64,000 nucleotides of DNA from Piezodorus guildinii (Eukaryota; Arthropoda; Insecta; Hemiptera; Pentatomidae). The translations under genes were made by a program, and so were the position numbers. This document shows positions 11,330 through 21,423 of the stretch, in pieces. Position 1 is the stretch's first letter, and each line of letters begins with the position of its first letter. The notes below the pieces were generated by a model, which saw nothing but the letters and a program-made list of their open reading frames with translations, made no database searches and was not told where the DNA came from. The stretch lies in contig CM041292.1 of NCBI GenBank assembly GCA_023052935.1, forward strand, positions 105,765,906-105,829,905, read 5' to 3'.

Positions 11330-11460
11330 ATACACTTACCATACAAGTTCAGAAAATTATGCTGGACTTGGCTATTTTGATTTAGAGCACCCCAAAACGT
11401 GTATTTTTCCTGAAAAATGGCATTCTAAAATTTTCACGATCGCAATACTTCCCTATGATA
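11330..11460 (-). repeat. R1 dispersed repeat, short copy C
   Basis: On the plus strand it reads GACTTGGCTATTTTGATTTA, then CCCCAAAACGTGTATTTTT and TTTTCACGATCGCAATACTT, which is the reverse of the R1 5' region seen at 60950-61035 and 62880-62960. Only this 5' part is recognisable. Confidence 0.6.
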
Positions 11461-14244
11461 ACATACTTTCTGACTTAATATCTCACCATTCAAATTGAGT
11501 TTTTAGGACATGCTCCAATTTTCAAAATTACATCAACTTAAAATTTACGTTGAATCAAAAGAAATCCGAGATTTAGGCCTTTTTCGGACCAATAGGTAGT
11601 AATACAATTATTCACTAATTTTTGTTATTTGTTTTCGTTCAATCTATTGTAAATTTATCGTTTAATGTAGTTATAAACCGGGTGAAACTATTTAATTAAT
11701 ATAAATACCAGTTAATGAATGTTGTTAAAGTATAAGAGGGCAATTTCACCCTTGGTTGCAAGTCCACACCCAGGAGTTGATTAGTTGCTGAAGACGGCCA
11801 CGTGGCTCTAGGTCTGTCATTGGGGCTTGTTTCTACTTTGTTTTCCTAAAACAATATTCCTTTACATAATCCCTGGTCTGTATTATTGTATTAAAAATTA
11901 CCAAGTTCTGAATAATATTAATTACTTTTACATTTTTTTATTTATAAGATACTCTACTCTTGCGTGAAAAAAATAAATATAATCCATATGCAGTGACAAA
12001 AAAATTCCCTTATTTAGAACAATCAATTGTATTTGATTTAAGCTCGTTAATATCGTTTTCATTATATCTTAAAACTTATTTATTGATATAAAATATACTT
12101 AATTAAAATATACCATCATACTATTATAAATATTTACACACATATTAATTAAAAATAAAATAAATCAGAGGATAAAATGATGTGTTTTTGATTTTTCCTT
12201 TTAATAAAAATAAAATACACCAACACTACTGCCTTCTCTCAGTTATAAAAAATCTATAACGTCTTATTTAAATATTATATTTATTTGTTAGCTAAGCCAA
12301 TCCGTATACATACATCCATACCCAAAAAGAGGGGGGGGGGGAAACTGTCAATTTTTTATCTAGAGTTCATTTATTTGTTATTTGTTCACTTACCACCTTT
12401 TATGATGCTAACTTACCCTGAATTTCTTACAAAATTTACTATTGTTTTCATTTGCATACATTTTAGATCTTCTTTTGTCAAATTATTTGATTCGACAGTA
12501 ATTTATTTTGATTTATGTGAATATACCTACAATAATGTTGGTTTAGTGTGATATAATTTATTATTTAGATAGATATTGGTAGGCATATAGTATTGTAGAT
12601 AGCACTGAGTTTCCTTAAACAGTTTTACTTTAAGTTTTCTTGAGCTTTTTTGTATTATATTGTTAACCTTGCTTTTTACTAAAATCCAATATGAAATTTT
12701 TATATAATTGTTTTCGTATATATTCGCGTTGGTTAACGAGACGATAAATAAATCATAAAAACAAAACAAAGTGTCAGACTTATTTTGAAGTTGTTTTTTT
12801 TTACTAAATATCTTAATATAGTATTTTCCTCCTTAAACTCTTTAGAAAGTATAAAATAAACTGTAAGATCAACTTTGTAAATATATATTAATATATTACC
12901 CGGAAGGGCACTCAGGACTTGAAATCTTAGAACTAGAGTCACTAAAAGATGGCTATAAATTCCTCTGCTTTTAAATTTATTAATAAATAGTTTCACTTTG
13001 TAGTGAATGACATTCACAAGTTCATTTACTTTACTGACTCGATAGGGAAGTTATAATGAACATTTTTAATATATATTGAAAATTCCTAACACTTTTTCTT
13101 ATTTATTGATTTTTCTTAAATCGAAAAGTAAAAATCAATAAAATGTACATGTGAATAGAGTATCAGATTTTTTATTATAATTCTTTAAATCCCCTCTTCA
13201 CAAAAAGAGAAATTATTAATTATTATTAAAGTTTGTTACCTTGAAAAAAATAGCTATAAAACATGTTATTCTCATAAGTTTTTTTTTTTGATTTTGGATG
13301 AAATATCACATAAACTTTATATTCGAACATTCCAATATATTAAGGTCCATTGTTTGTCTGAATTTTCTTTCAATATTCAAAAAGATTTAGTACGTTATAA
13401 AAAAAAGGCATGGTGGAAATTTAGAGATGTGGATTACTTACACAGTTTGAAGTGTTTTTACATTGTTTTTATGATGAATTAATTCGCATCGTTGATGTAA
13501 TGATAGTTAAATCATAATTAAGAATAAATATGTTTGAAACTAAAACTTAACTGAAAAAAAAAATGTAAATAACTACAATTCTCATAATTAGAAAAATGCA
13601 AATTTAGTAGGACTAAAACATAACTATTATTGATAGGAATATCAATATTTAAAGTTTTAGTTTTCAACAAACATGTTATTCATAAACTGTGACAACAACC
13701 AGAAATAGTCACAAAATGATGTTTTTTTAGTTGAATACCGTACATTAGGAGAACAAGCGTCTAACCACCGGCAGCTATTTTTCCCTATTAGAGTGACACC
13801 CACTCACAATTTAAACAGGCAATGTATAAGACCAGCAGGAAGCATCAGCCCTGGGCAATAGCTAAGAATAACTGTGATAATGTTGGTTTTCAATGTAGAA
13901 TTGATTAGTAAATTAATTAACAATAGAAACAATTTTTTTTTTTTTAAATGACAAAAATAGAACGAAATAGATCAAACTATTGTGTTCTTCACAGACAGCG
14001 ATTGGTTGCGTAATTGTGTTAATGTCTATTTACACTATAAAAAAAAATGAAGTAGGTAGTATACAAAGTATGTATCGCAAGGCACTATTTTAGGTATATG
14101 TTCACTTACACAAAATAGTTTATATCTCAAACCTATTTATTAAAGAGATATCAAAGGTTGAAGATTTCTTATTTATTTACTACATTAAGAAATTGTACAA
14201 AGTTTATCAATTACCTTTTAAATTTAAGGTTTTAATTAACTGAT
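11461..14244. other. AT-rich noncoding stretch
   Basis: Contains a G-run at 12332-12341 and a GC-richer patch around 13745-13870. Several 60-95-codon open frames exist on both strands, all AT-driven with low-complexity residue content and no recognisable domain. No repeat family copy was identified. Confidence 0.5.
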
Positions 14245-14535
14245 GGGGATCACTTGTAGCTGGGTGGCTAGCGTAACAGCCTCCCATGCTAAAGGTCACG
14301 GGTTCAAACCCGCAGGTGGTCCTAGGATTTTTTAATGGGAGTAAAAAATCCTTAGCTACGCCGTCCTTCGGAGGGGACGTTAAAAGGTGGTCCCGAGCCT
14401 GTGCGATGTCAGGTACTCGTTAAAGATCCCTATCCTAATAAAACCTGGATTGGCAAAATTTAGGACTCCCCTGTAGCATCGTCCGATTAGCCATAGTAGC
14501 ACATAAAGTGACGTTAAATAAAATAAACAAACAAA
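14245..14535 (+). repeat. SINE-1, near-complete copy
   Basis: A tRNA-derived SINE. It has an A-box-like TAGCTGGGTGG (14257-14267) and a B box GGTTCAAACC (14301-14310) about 34 nt downstream, as in internal RNA polymerase III promoters. The body contains a conserved hairpin (GGATTTTTTA...TAAAAAATCC), a GC-rich part with CCGTCCTTCGGAGGGGACGT and the 3' motif GACGTTAAAT, then an A/C-rich tail (AAACAAACAAA). It is nearly identical to the copy at 21124-21406, so the family was active fairly recently. Clear TSDs were not found for this copy. Confidence 0.85.
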
Positions 14536-14979
14536 TGAACGATAAGCAATGACAGTAGTTGCTCATCTGTTTGTCTAGTTCTAAAATTCTTAACTTTATA
14601 TAAATAAAGTTGTTAACAGTTGTTTAATAATTAGTTTATGGCGGTCCTTAGTAATCGGAAAATAAATTTTCCTTAAAAAAAAAAAAATCAAAGTATTTTA
14701 TTGTAATAGATATAATATTGTAAAATTTAAGGTTTCAAGAACAATTGCCTGATTTGATAAAATAATATTTTCCACCGTTAGCAAAAAGATTGGTTTGATG
14801 AAAAGCTAGACGATTTCAGAAAAAAACAATTATCTAACACACAAAGGTATACAATATATAAAGATTATACACTTAAGAGACTGTTGTAATAATAATTTAT
14901 ATAGTTGTATTGTTTATGCTACCTTGGATAATTTTTATTTTTTTCAAATATAAAATGAATGCTTCCGTTTAAACTCGGT
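14536..14979. other. AT-rich noncoding stretch
   Basis: Nothing recognisable was seen. Confidence 0.5.
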
Positions 14980-15060
14980 GTAATTTAGTTTCTCTTTTTA
15001 ACTTTTTATAAACATTAAAATTGATTTTAACTGGAAGTAAAAGTGTGTTGCGCGCACCGA
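14980..15060 (+). repeat. R1 3'-end fragment, copy H
   Basis: Ends in GGAAGTAAAAGTGTGTTGCG followed by CGCACCGA, matching the R1 3' end (copy A 3048-3080, copies at 54.56 and 60.27 kb in reverse). The upstream ATAAACATTAAAATTGATTT also fits. Confidence 0.5.
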
Positions 15061-16664
15061 ACATTTCTCTGATGAATCATGGACTCTGTATTTACCATGG
15101 TGCTATTATTAAATCTAAGTCTTTTAAATAATCTTTATGATTTTCTAATCTTACATATATCGTTTCAATCATTTTATTTCTTAATTTAGCTTTGAGGATT
15201 CATTTAACTAAACAATGCAGATTAATAAGCCATAAAAAAACTCCTTCAAATCGTTCAAGTATCTGTAATTAATGATCCACAGGATTTTCATTATCCCTAA
15301 GAATTGTTTTTAAGGAGTTAATTGGCCTTTTGATTAATTAGTAAAATTTCGTTTTAATACGACAGGTTACATGAAAACTGCTCACTCCTCAAAAAAGACA
15401 AACTAATAAAACCAAAACTATATTATACTGTTACACTGATACATTTTAATAATTTCATTTTTTTAATATATAAATTAACTAATTTATACCTCACCTGTAA
15501 AATCTTAAAATTTACTCATTTATAAATGTTTTATACAACATAATATATTTTGATGATTTCAATGTATTTATTTTATGTTAAAGTTACGGGTAATTCTTCT
15601 CTTCTTAGCCCAGTATGAATAATCCATCATTATAAACTGTTTCAATACCACTTCTGTCATTTTAGACTAAGTTTTATTCTTTTTGTGTTGACTATTATTG
15701 ATTTGGAAGCGAACAATGCATGTTTATTTGCTTTCTGATTAGATATGCAACTTCGAAATTCATCATAAAGTTATAATAAATTATGTTTTTTGTTTTTTTT
15801 GTGCTCTTAACTTTGAGTCCTTCATAGATTTTAGGGATTTTATACAACCGAGTTTTCCTCATTATGATAATTAATGTATATAATTATGTTATTAGAATAT
15901 ATGATTTGTGAAGGTAGTATCATATTCACTAAACATAGGTATTCTTATTTAAGAATGTTCGTCTTCACCTTTCACAAGCATGCGGTTTTCACATTTAAAC
16001 CGCAGTTTCGATTGTTAATTTCCTGTGCACATAAAAAATCACTACACAATTCGTGTTAAATAATTCATCAATTTGGAATAACCTTGACTAAATTGATTTA
16101 ATGAGTAAACAGTAGAGTTCTGCAGGCTTTATTAAACCGTTCCAATTGAAATTTTATTAAATTTGCTTTTTAATTTTTTTTCTCCTAGCAACTTGGGTTA
16201 TAATTGCCTCATTAAACTAAGAGTCTAATTATATCTCCTCTCTCCAATTCTCCCTTCACAGTCTTACCGCTTAATTAGCGAGATGACCTGTACCGGTTTC
16301 CTTCCTCTGGGTATTCCAATGTTGGGTATTTTCAGAGCAAGTCCATTATGTTTATTCCAACTGTTTACTTGTATTAGTCAATTAAACTTATATAACATCG
16401 AATAATTTATCCACTTCTGTTTAGCATCAAATATATTATTAAATCTATAACTTTTAATAAATAAATAAACTTTATTCACATATTTACATTTAAAAAAAAT
16501 GTTAACAATGATTTTGGATGAGTCATCCTTACAATCAGAAAATATTTTTGTTTTTTTGTGATTATAGTACTGTAGCCTAAGTGGCAAACATATGGTGAAA
16601 TAAAATTGAGGTTATATTGCGATTGTAGGAAACATTATACAAAAAACCTACGCATAAAAACTAC
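15061..16664. other. AT-rich noncoding stretch; possible conserved patch 16090-16330
   Basis: No repeat copy or gene was recognised. The part 16090-16330 is less repetitive, with homeodomain-like TTAATTAGCG and pyrimidine-rich pieces, and might be non-repetitive functional DNA; this cannot be judged without comparison. Confidence 0.35.
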
Positions 16665-16740
16665 ACATAAAATAATTGAGAATACATAAAATATTTGAAG
16701 ATGCTTAAAATAATTGAAAATACATGAAATAATTTAAAAT
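16665..16740 (+). repeat. 19-bp minisatellite, 4 units
   Basis: Four head-to-tail units of exactly 19 bp with consensus ACATAAAATAATTGAAAAT; units differ from one another at a few positions. Confidence 0.85.
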
Positions 16741-17159
16741 CTATAACTTTGTTCTTATAATTCATTAGTCATACAACTATTATGAATTTTTTTTTCTTGA
16801 AAGCTCGGTAATGATTTGTATATATTTGTTATTATTGTTGCGTCAAAGATTGCCAATGAATCCAGGTATCTGATTTTCCATGATTAAGAGGAAGGCTTAT
16901 ATGGTCAGCACTTTATCACGTACGCTTATAGTTTATTTTTTACCTAATACTTAGGTACATAGATAATTAATATCATAATATTTAATATAAGGTAGATATC
17001 ATGATTGATATAGTTGGTTGATGTTGATTACTCATTCTTATTTTTTTATTTATGAAATACTTTTAATTTTCTATATTTAAAAGAAAGGTCAGTCTCGCAA
17101 TTAGTTGTTGTAAGAAATGTGGTAATAAAACCGTTAGAGTATTGACAAAATAAAAGTAA
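16741..17159. other. AT-rich noncoding stretch
   Basis: Nothing recognisable was seen. Confidence 0.5.
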
Positions 17160-17817
17160 GGATATAATCAGGGTGCTTCATCGTAAACCTGCTATCCTGC
17201 CCGACAGTATCTTCAGCACTCCGCTCATCTAAGTTGAACAGATCCGGACTACATCTTAACAAACCTCTTACTTGGAATCCTCATACAAGACTGAATTGAC
17301 CAGAAATTTGCCCGTTGTTTTCGACTACTTCAATACTTACTGGACAAACGCTTAAACCTTCCACTTAACTGCTTAAGGCTCCTCTACATGACTCATCAGG
17401 CCGATATGGACTTACGGAGTAGAGCTTTGGGGATCAACTATACCATCAAATTCTTCCCTTCCCCAATCGTCATAATCCAAAATCCATCGAAAAATATTCA
17501 ATGCTCCTTATTTTGTCCCGAATAAACTCATCCATAAAGACCTTAATGTTTCATATGTTGTTCACTTGGCCCGAACCAGGTATCACTCCTTTCATGACGA
17601 ACTCGATTCTCGCTCTAATCCGCCTGTTTCAATTCTTGCTTCCTCTTCAATCCCTGATAATCCTCCGAGGCGTTTGAAAAGAAGATGGCCCCGGACCCTC
17701 TAGTTTAGAAAAGTTTTCTGAAGAGCTGTTAATGGTTAGTATCACTAAATGCGGGACATGACATAGTTTAATTGTAACCCATTTAGTAGATGTATTTAAT
17801 TATACAGTTGTAAATAT

Positions 17818-17820
<3 letters not shown>
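17160..17820 (+). pseudogene. LINE-J (Jockey-like) ORF2 3' end, copy 2, degenerate
   Basis: The longest LINE-J copy in the window. Frame-shifted translation gives, in order, LTWNPHTRL-like, a LLDKRLNLPL segment, a TYGVELWGST-like motif (typical of Jockey-type ORF2 after the reverse transcriptase domain) and, at the C terminus, PPRRLKR-WPR. Several stops and frameshifts make it nonfunctional. The 3'UTR ends with ACAGTTGTAAATATCAA (17804-17820), directly followed by a long (TA)n run, so the microsatellite appears to have grown from the retroelement tail. Confidence 0.75.
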
Positions 17821-17896
<76 letters not shown>

Positions 17897-17900
17897 TTTT
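17821..17900. repeat. (TA)n followed by poly-T
   Basis: Perfect (TA)n at 17821-17879, then a T run of about 21. The TA part starts exactly at the end of LINE-J copy 2. Confidence 0.9.
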
Positions 17901-18371
17901 AAATAATCAAGGTGAGTCCCATCTTCTGATTATAAATTAAAATTATTATCAACAGAAATTAAGATTACAGTCATACTTAAAATGCATATTAGTAGCAGAA
18001 TAAGAAGCTACGAAAATGAAATCAATTAAAAGAGGAAAAAACAGAAATATTGTTCTGCGTTCAAAAGGCTTTTCGGGAATTAAAAATAGGAAAAGATACA
18101 TTATATATCATCGGAATAATAAATTTTTAAAAATAATAAGTTATAGCCATTCAATCGTAGGAGTGTAAAGAAATCGGTCTTGAGTTGCTCTCAATTATTT
18201 CTTCTTTTTGGTTATTTCTTAACAATATTTATTTTTGTAAACGCTATATCACAAAGTTGTAGAATGCATGCACAATATATTATAGAGATGAGTTAGATTA
18301 GAGTGCCAATTTTAGCTTCAAATGAATTCCATGTTCCTTCTAATAGTACATTAAGGAATTAGGCGTTTGGA
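17901..18371. other. AT-rich noncoding stretch
   Basis: No repeat copy or gene was recognised. Confidence 0.45.
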
Positions 18372-18623
18372 CTACTGGCAGACAAGGAAGCAGTGGAAGG
18401 TAACGATATTGATTGGTTCTACGTCTTCATTTGTCCTAGCAAGAGTGGGTTCCTCAAGTTGACTCCTTGATTCGTCAACCATGATGGATAGTTTGTAGCC
18501 AATCGATACCTCTCCCCTGAGGTAATCTGCTAGCTCCCCTATAGTATCGGGTAGTATGTCAGTGAATCGGATGTGGTTTCTTAGAGGATATCCCCCGATC
18601 AATTTGTATTTTCCTTTGAGCAT
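18372..18623 (-). CDS. Unrecognised 83-codon ORF, coding-like
   Basis: An ATG-started frame of 83 codons with balanced base composition and diverse residues (DILPDTIGELADYL, GEVSIGYKLSIMVDESRSQL), unlike the lysine/phenylalanine/isoleucine-rich chance frames nearby. The flanks on both sides are AT-rich with many stops. There is no signal peptide or membrane segment; the protein would be soluble and slightly acidic. It could be an exon of a host gene, a small domesticated protein, or a preserved piece of transposon coding DNA. I do not recognise the family, and no splice sites or promoter stand out. Confidence 0.35.
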   Translation of the reverse strand: MLKGKYKLIGGYPLRNHIRFTDILPDTIGELADYLRGEVSIGYKLSIMVDESRSQLEEPTLARTNEDVEPINIVTFHCFLVCQ

Positions 18624-19154
18624 TACGGTGCACTATTGTTCCGATTATGGATTAAAAAATAAGAAATAATTATAAATTAGAGGCAACGTTAACCCTTATA
18701 TTTTTAAATAGACTCATGAAACTAGTGGGCTGTGTGTGGCAACAATTATTGTGTCCACTTTAAGACTTAGACTAAATAATGACTTTTCATATTTTGATTT
18801 TGCTGAGTGGACACTTAAAATTTTACATCGATGTGGCTAATATAACTAACTATGTTATATTGAGATCTTCATGTGATGTGTTGTGTTCTCCGGAAATGTT
18901 TTCGGACGTGCATCTCAGGCGAGTCACTTGTTTTCAGAAAATAAGTTTATTTTATTTTTTCTCAACATTATATGTTGTAGGAATCAACAAACACAAGGAT
19001 TTATTTTATAACCTTCAACATCCCCTCACAAAGTACTCTTATCGGTTAATTTCATTTGATAACTCTTCTTTAAGAATTTTATATTTTTTTGGTAATTTTA
19101 TCTGCCTTTACACTTGATACAAGAAATGTTCCCTCAAGAAAAAAAACATTCAAA
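18624..19154. other. AT-rich noncoding stretch
   Basis: A 112-codon plus-strand open frame at 18779-19117 has hydrophobic, AT-driven content and no recognisable domain. It is treated as chance. Confidence 0.4.
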
Positions 19155-19345
19155 ACTGTTGCAATCTCGCATTTAGTGCGTTCGAAGCCTGGAACTGTTG
19201 TGATCTCTTATTATAAACACGTTGGAACTTGCAACAGTGTGGCCTCGCCCCACGAAGCCTAAGCATCTAATACAGTCCCGCCTCACGGGTGAAAACTTAG
19301 ATATTTGTCCCGGTTTGAACGTGTTAAAAATAAAGAATTCAAAAC
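19155..19345 (-). pseudogene. Possible retroelement gag zinc-knuckle remnant
   Basis: In the minus frame it reads PGQISKFSPVRRDCIRCLGF then GRGHTVASS. This resembles the C-x2-C-x4-G-H-x4-C knuckles of non-LTR ORF1 proteins, but with an insertion before GH and the last Cys lost. The segment is GC-richer than its flanks. It may be a decayed ORF1 fragment of a Jockey-like element; the call rests on one short motif. Confidence 0.3.
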
Positions 19346-19359
19346 GAAAGAAAATCAAT

Positions 19360-20459
19360 GAAAAAGAAAAGAAATTGTATTCTAAAATTATTAGGATGAA
19401 AAAGAGATAATGTGTGTAATGGAAATTCTGAAGATGAAATAGAAAGCTTCAGAATATGTTTTCTTATTGCTACTTGTTGGTGAGACCATGACATTATATG
19501 GTGTTGCCAGAACTTCTAGTTATTAGAATAAAACACATTTAGCCAATCTACTCTTTAGTCACCATCCCTACGTTGAAGTGATCTGACTACTTTTTTTTTT
19601 TTTTTTTAATTGTTTGTTTTTGCCATATCTCGTTTTAATGGACAGAAAAAAAAAAAATTATCAATACATCTTTCGGTTAATAGGAAATTCTGCATTAAGA
19701 CATTTTAATTTAGTATAGCGTATTGAGTCCTGCGTGCTTCGTATAAATTAATCCGTAAGTTAAGAATCGATTAGGCTAGAATTATTTATGAAGGACTTGG
19801 CAAGCGGCTGGAAGGATTACACCAATCCTCTTTCGGTGCAGTGAAGCCTTGGATTCGCCCGTTATTGGTTAAAATGTATTCCTTATAAATTACTTAACAA
19901 TCCATAATATTGAATTTTTTCATTATTTATTTTTTATAGAATTTTTTAATATTAAAAAAGTTGAATGATTGGTTATTCAAAATATATGTCAATCGCTGTT
20001 GATCAGTCGACGTTGTCTTAAAATAGGCATGACATGAAATTTCTAATGTTTTTTTTTTTTTTTTTTTTTTTTTTTAATGTAATGTCAATGATCAAGATAT
20101 ATTTCAACATGGACCCGCGTTCAATACATCTGGGGTAGTTCTACGTGTTATATTATACTAGGGGGACTGAAAGAGCAGGGATTTACTCATCTCTTATAAG
20201 GTTGATACTTTTATTTTGGGTTGGGAAAATAATCCTACTGGTGGAGCTTGAGTGCTGACCATAACCCCCAAGTTTGCATAACCGTTCTTTAAAAGTTTAA
20301 TTCAAGATAATACATGAATTTAGGTATTTATTTATTTTGCATTCTTATTATGATGTTTTAGGTATCTAGTTGTGATTATTAACACCTATCATTGCGTAAC
20401 ACCTATCATTTTTCATTAAATGCTTAGTTAACACTCTAATTTATTCAAAACACCGTTTT
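19360..20459. other. AT-rich noncoding stretch with poly-T runs
   Basis: T runs at about 19590-19608 and 20049-20075. No gene or family copy was recognised. Confidence 0.5.
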
Positions 20460-20810
20460 ATCCGTCCAGATGTATATATCTGTTGGAGTCTGGCTCAGGA
20501 CTACTCTGGAAAGGTATAATTTCACCTTATTCCCCGTAATGATCGGGAGCAGATGTGACACCAGGTGCAGGAAATGACGCTCGAAACCTTGCAGACGAGG
20601 AAATCCATGATACTTCCCCCGGCGTACCTTAACCTCCCAGCCGTTAGGGGTTTTCCATCTGCCTTCTTAATAAAGCTTCTCTCTGAATCACAGATCTTTT
20701 TTGCTTTTCCGGGGTCAAAAATTCTATATCGAAAATTATAGCATCCTGGAAGTAGGACCCTAAGTTACCAGCACCTTGTGCAGTATATGAGGAAGGCTAT
20801 GACGCTAAAC
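20460..20810. other. GC-richer block of unknown nature
   Basis: About 350 bp of more balanced composition with stops in all frames. It matches no repeat defined in this window and no RNA gene I recognise. Possibly a single-copy fragment of an unidentified element. Confidence 0.3.
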
Positions 20811-21106
20811 AATGTTATCGTAAGCGAAATCATTTAATTCGTAATATTTTATGACGAAATAGAATGATCGTAAGATACTTGTGATTTGTCATAGTTAAAA
20901 TAATTATTTAATTCTATTTAATGACATTGTGAGCGATTTAATTAAGTGATTTTTAAGCCGACTTACTTACCTTTTTATTATTCTATTGATTGATAAGCCC
21001 GTAGAGCCTGACCATAAATAATAGATAATTCCCCATGAAGAAAATTAATCTTAATGGATAATATTTCTCAATAAAAATATTCTATAAACCTTTTATCATC
21101 TTATGA
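20811..21106. other. AT-rich noncoding stretch
   Basis: Nothing recognisable was seen. Confidence 0.45.
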
Positions 21107-21423
21107 AAACTAACAGATGAAGGGATCACTTGTAGCTGGGTGGCTAGCGTAACAGCCTCCCATGCCAAAGGTCACGGGTTCAACCCGCATGTGGTCCTAG
21201 GATTTTTTAATGGGAGTAAAAAATCCTTAGTTACGCCGTCCTTCGGAGGGGACGTTAAAAGGTGGTCCCGAGCCTGTGCGATGTCAGGTACTCGTTAAAG
21301 ATCCCTATCCTAATAAAACCTGGATTGGCAAAATTTAGGACTCCCACTGTAGCATCGTCCGATTAGCCATAGTTGCATAAAAGTGACGTTAAACGAATAA
21401 ACAAACAAACTAACAGATGAAGG
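21107..21423 (+). mobile_element. SINE-1 insertion with 17-bp target-site duplication
   Basis: The body 21124-21406 is nearly identical to the copy at 14245. Both flanks carry the same 17-bp direct repeat, AAACTAACAGATGAAGG (21107-21123 and 21407-21423), the hallmark of LINE-mediated retroposition. The A-box-like TAGCTGGGTGG is at 21133-21143. The B box has lost one base (GGGTTCAACCC instead of GGGTTCAAACCC), which may weaken transcription of this copy. The 3' tail is A/C-rich (AATAAACAAACA). Confidence 0.9.

Noticed and set aside
18779..19117. 112-codon plus-strand frame
   Set aside because: Hydrophobic low-complexity content, no domain, no supporting signals.
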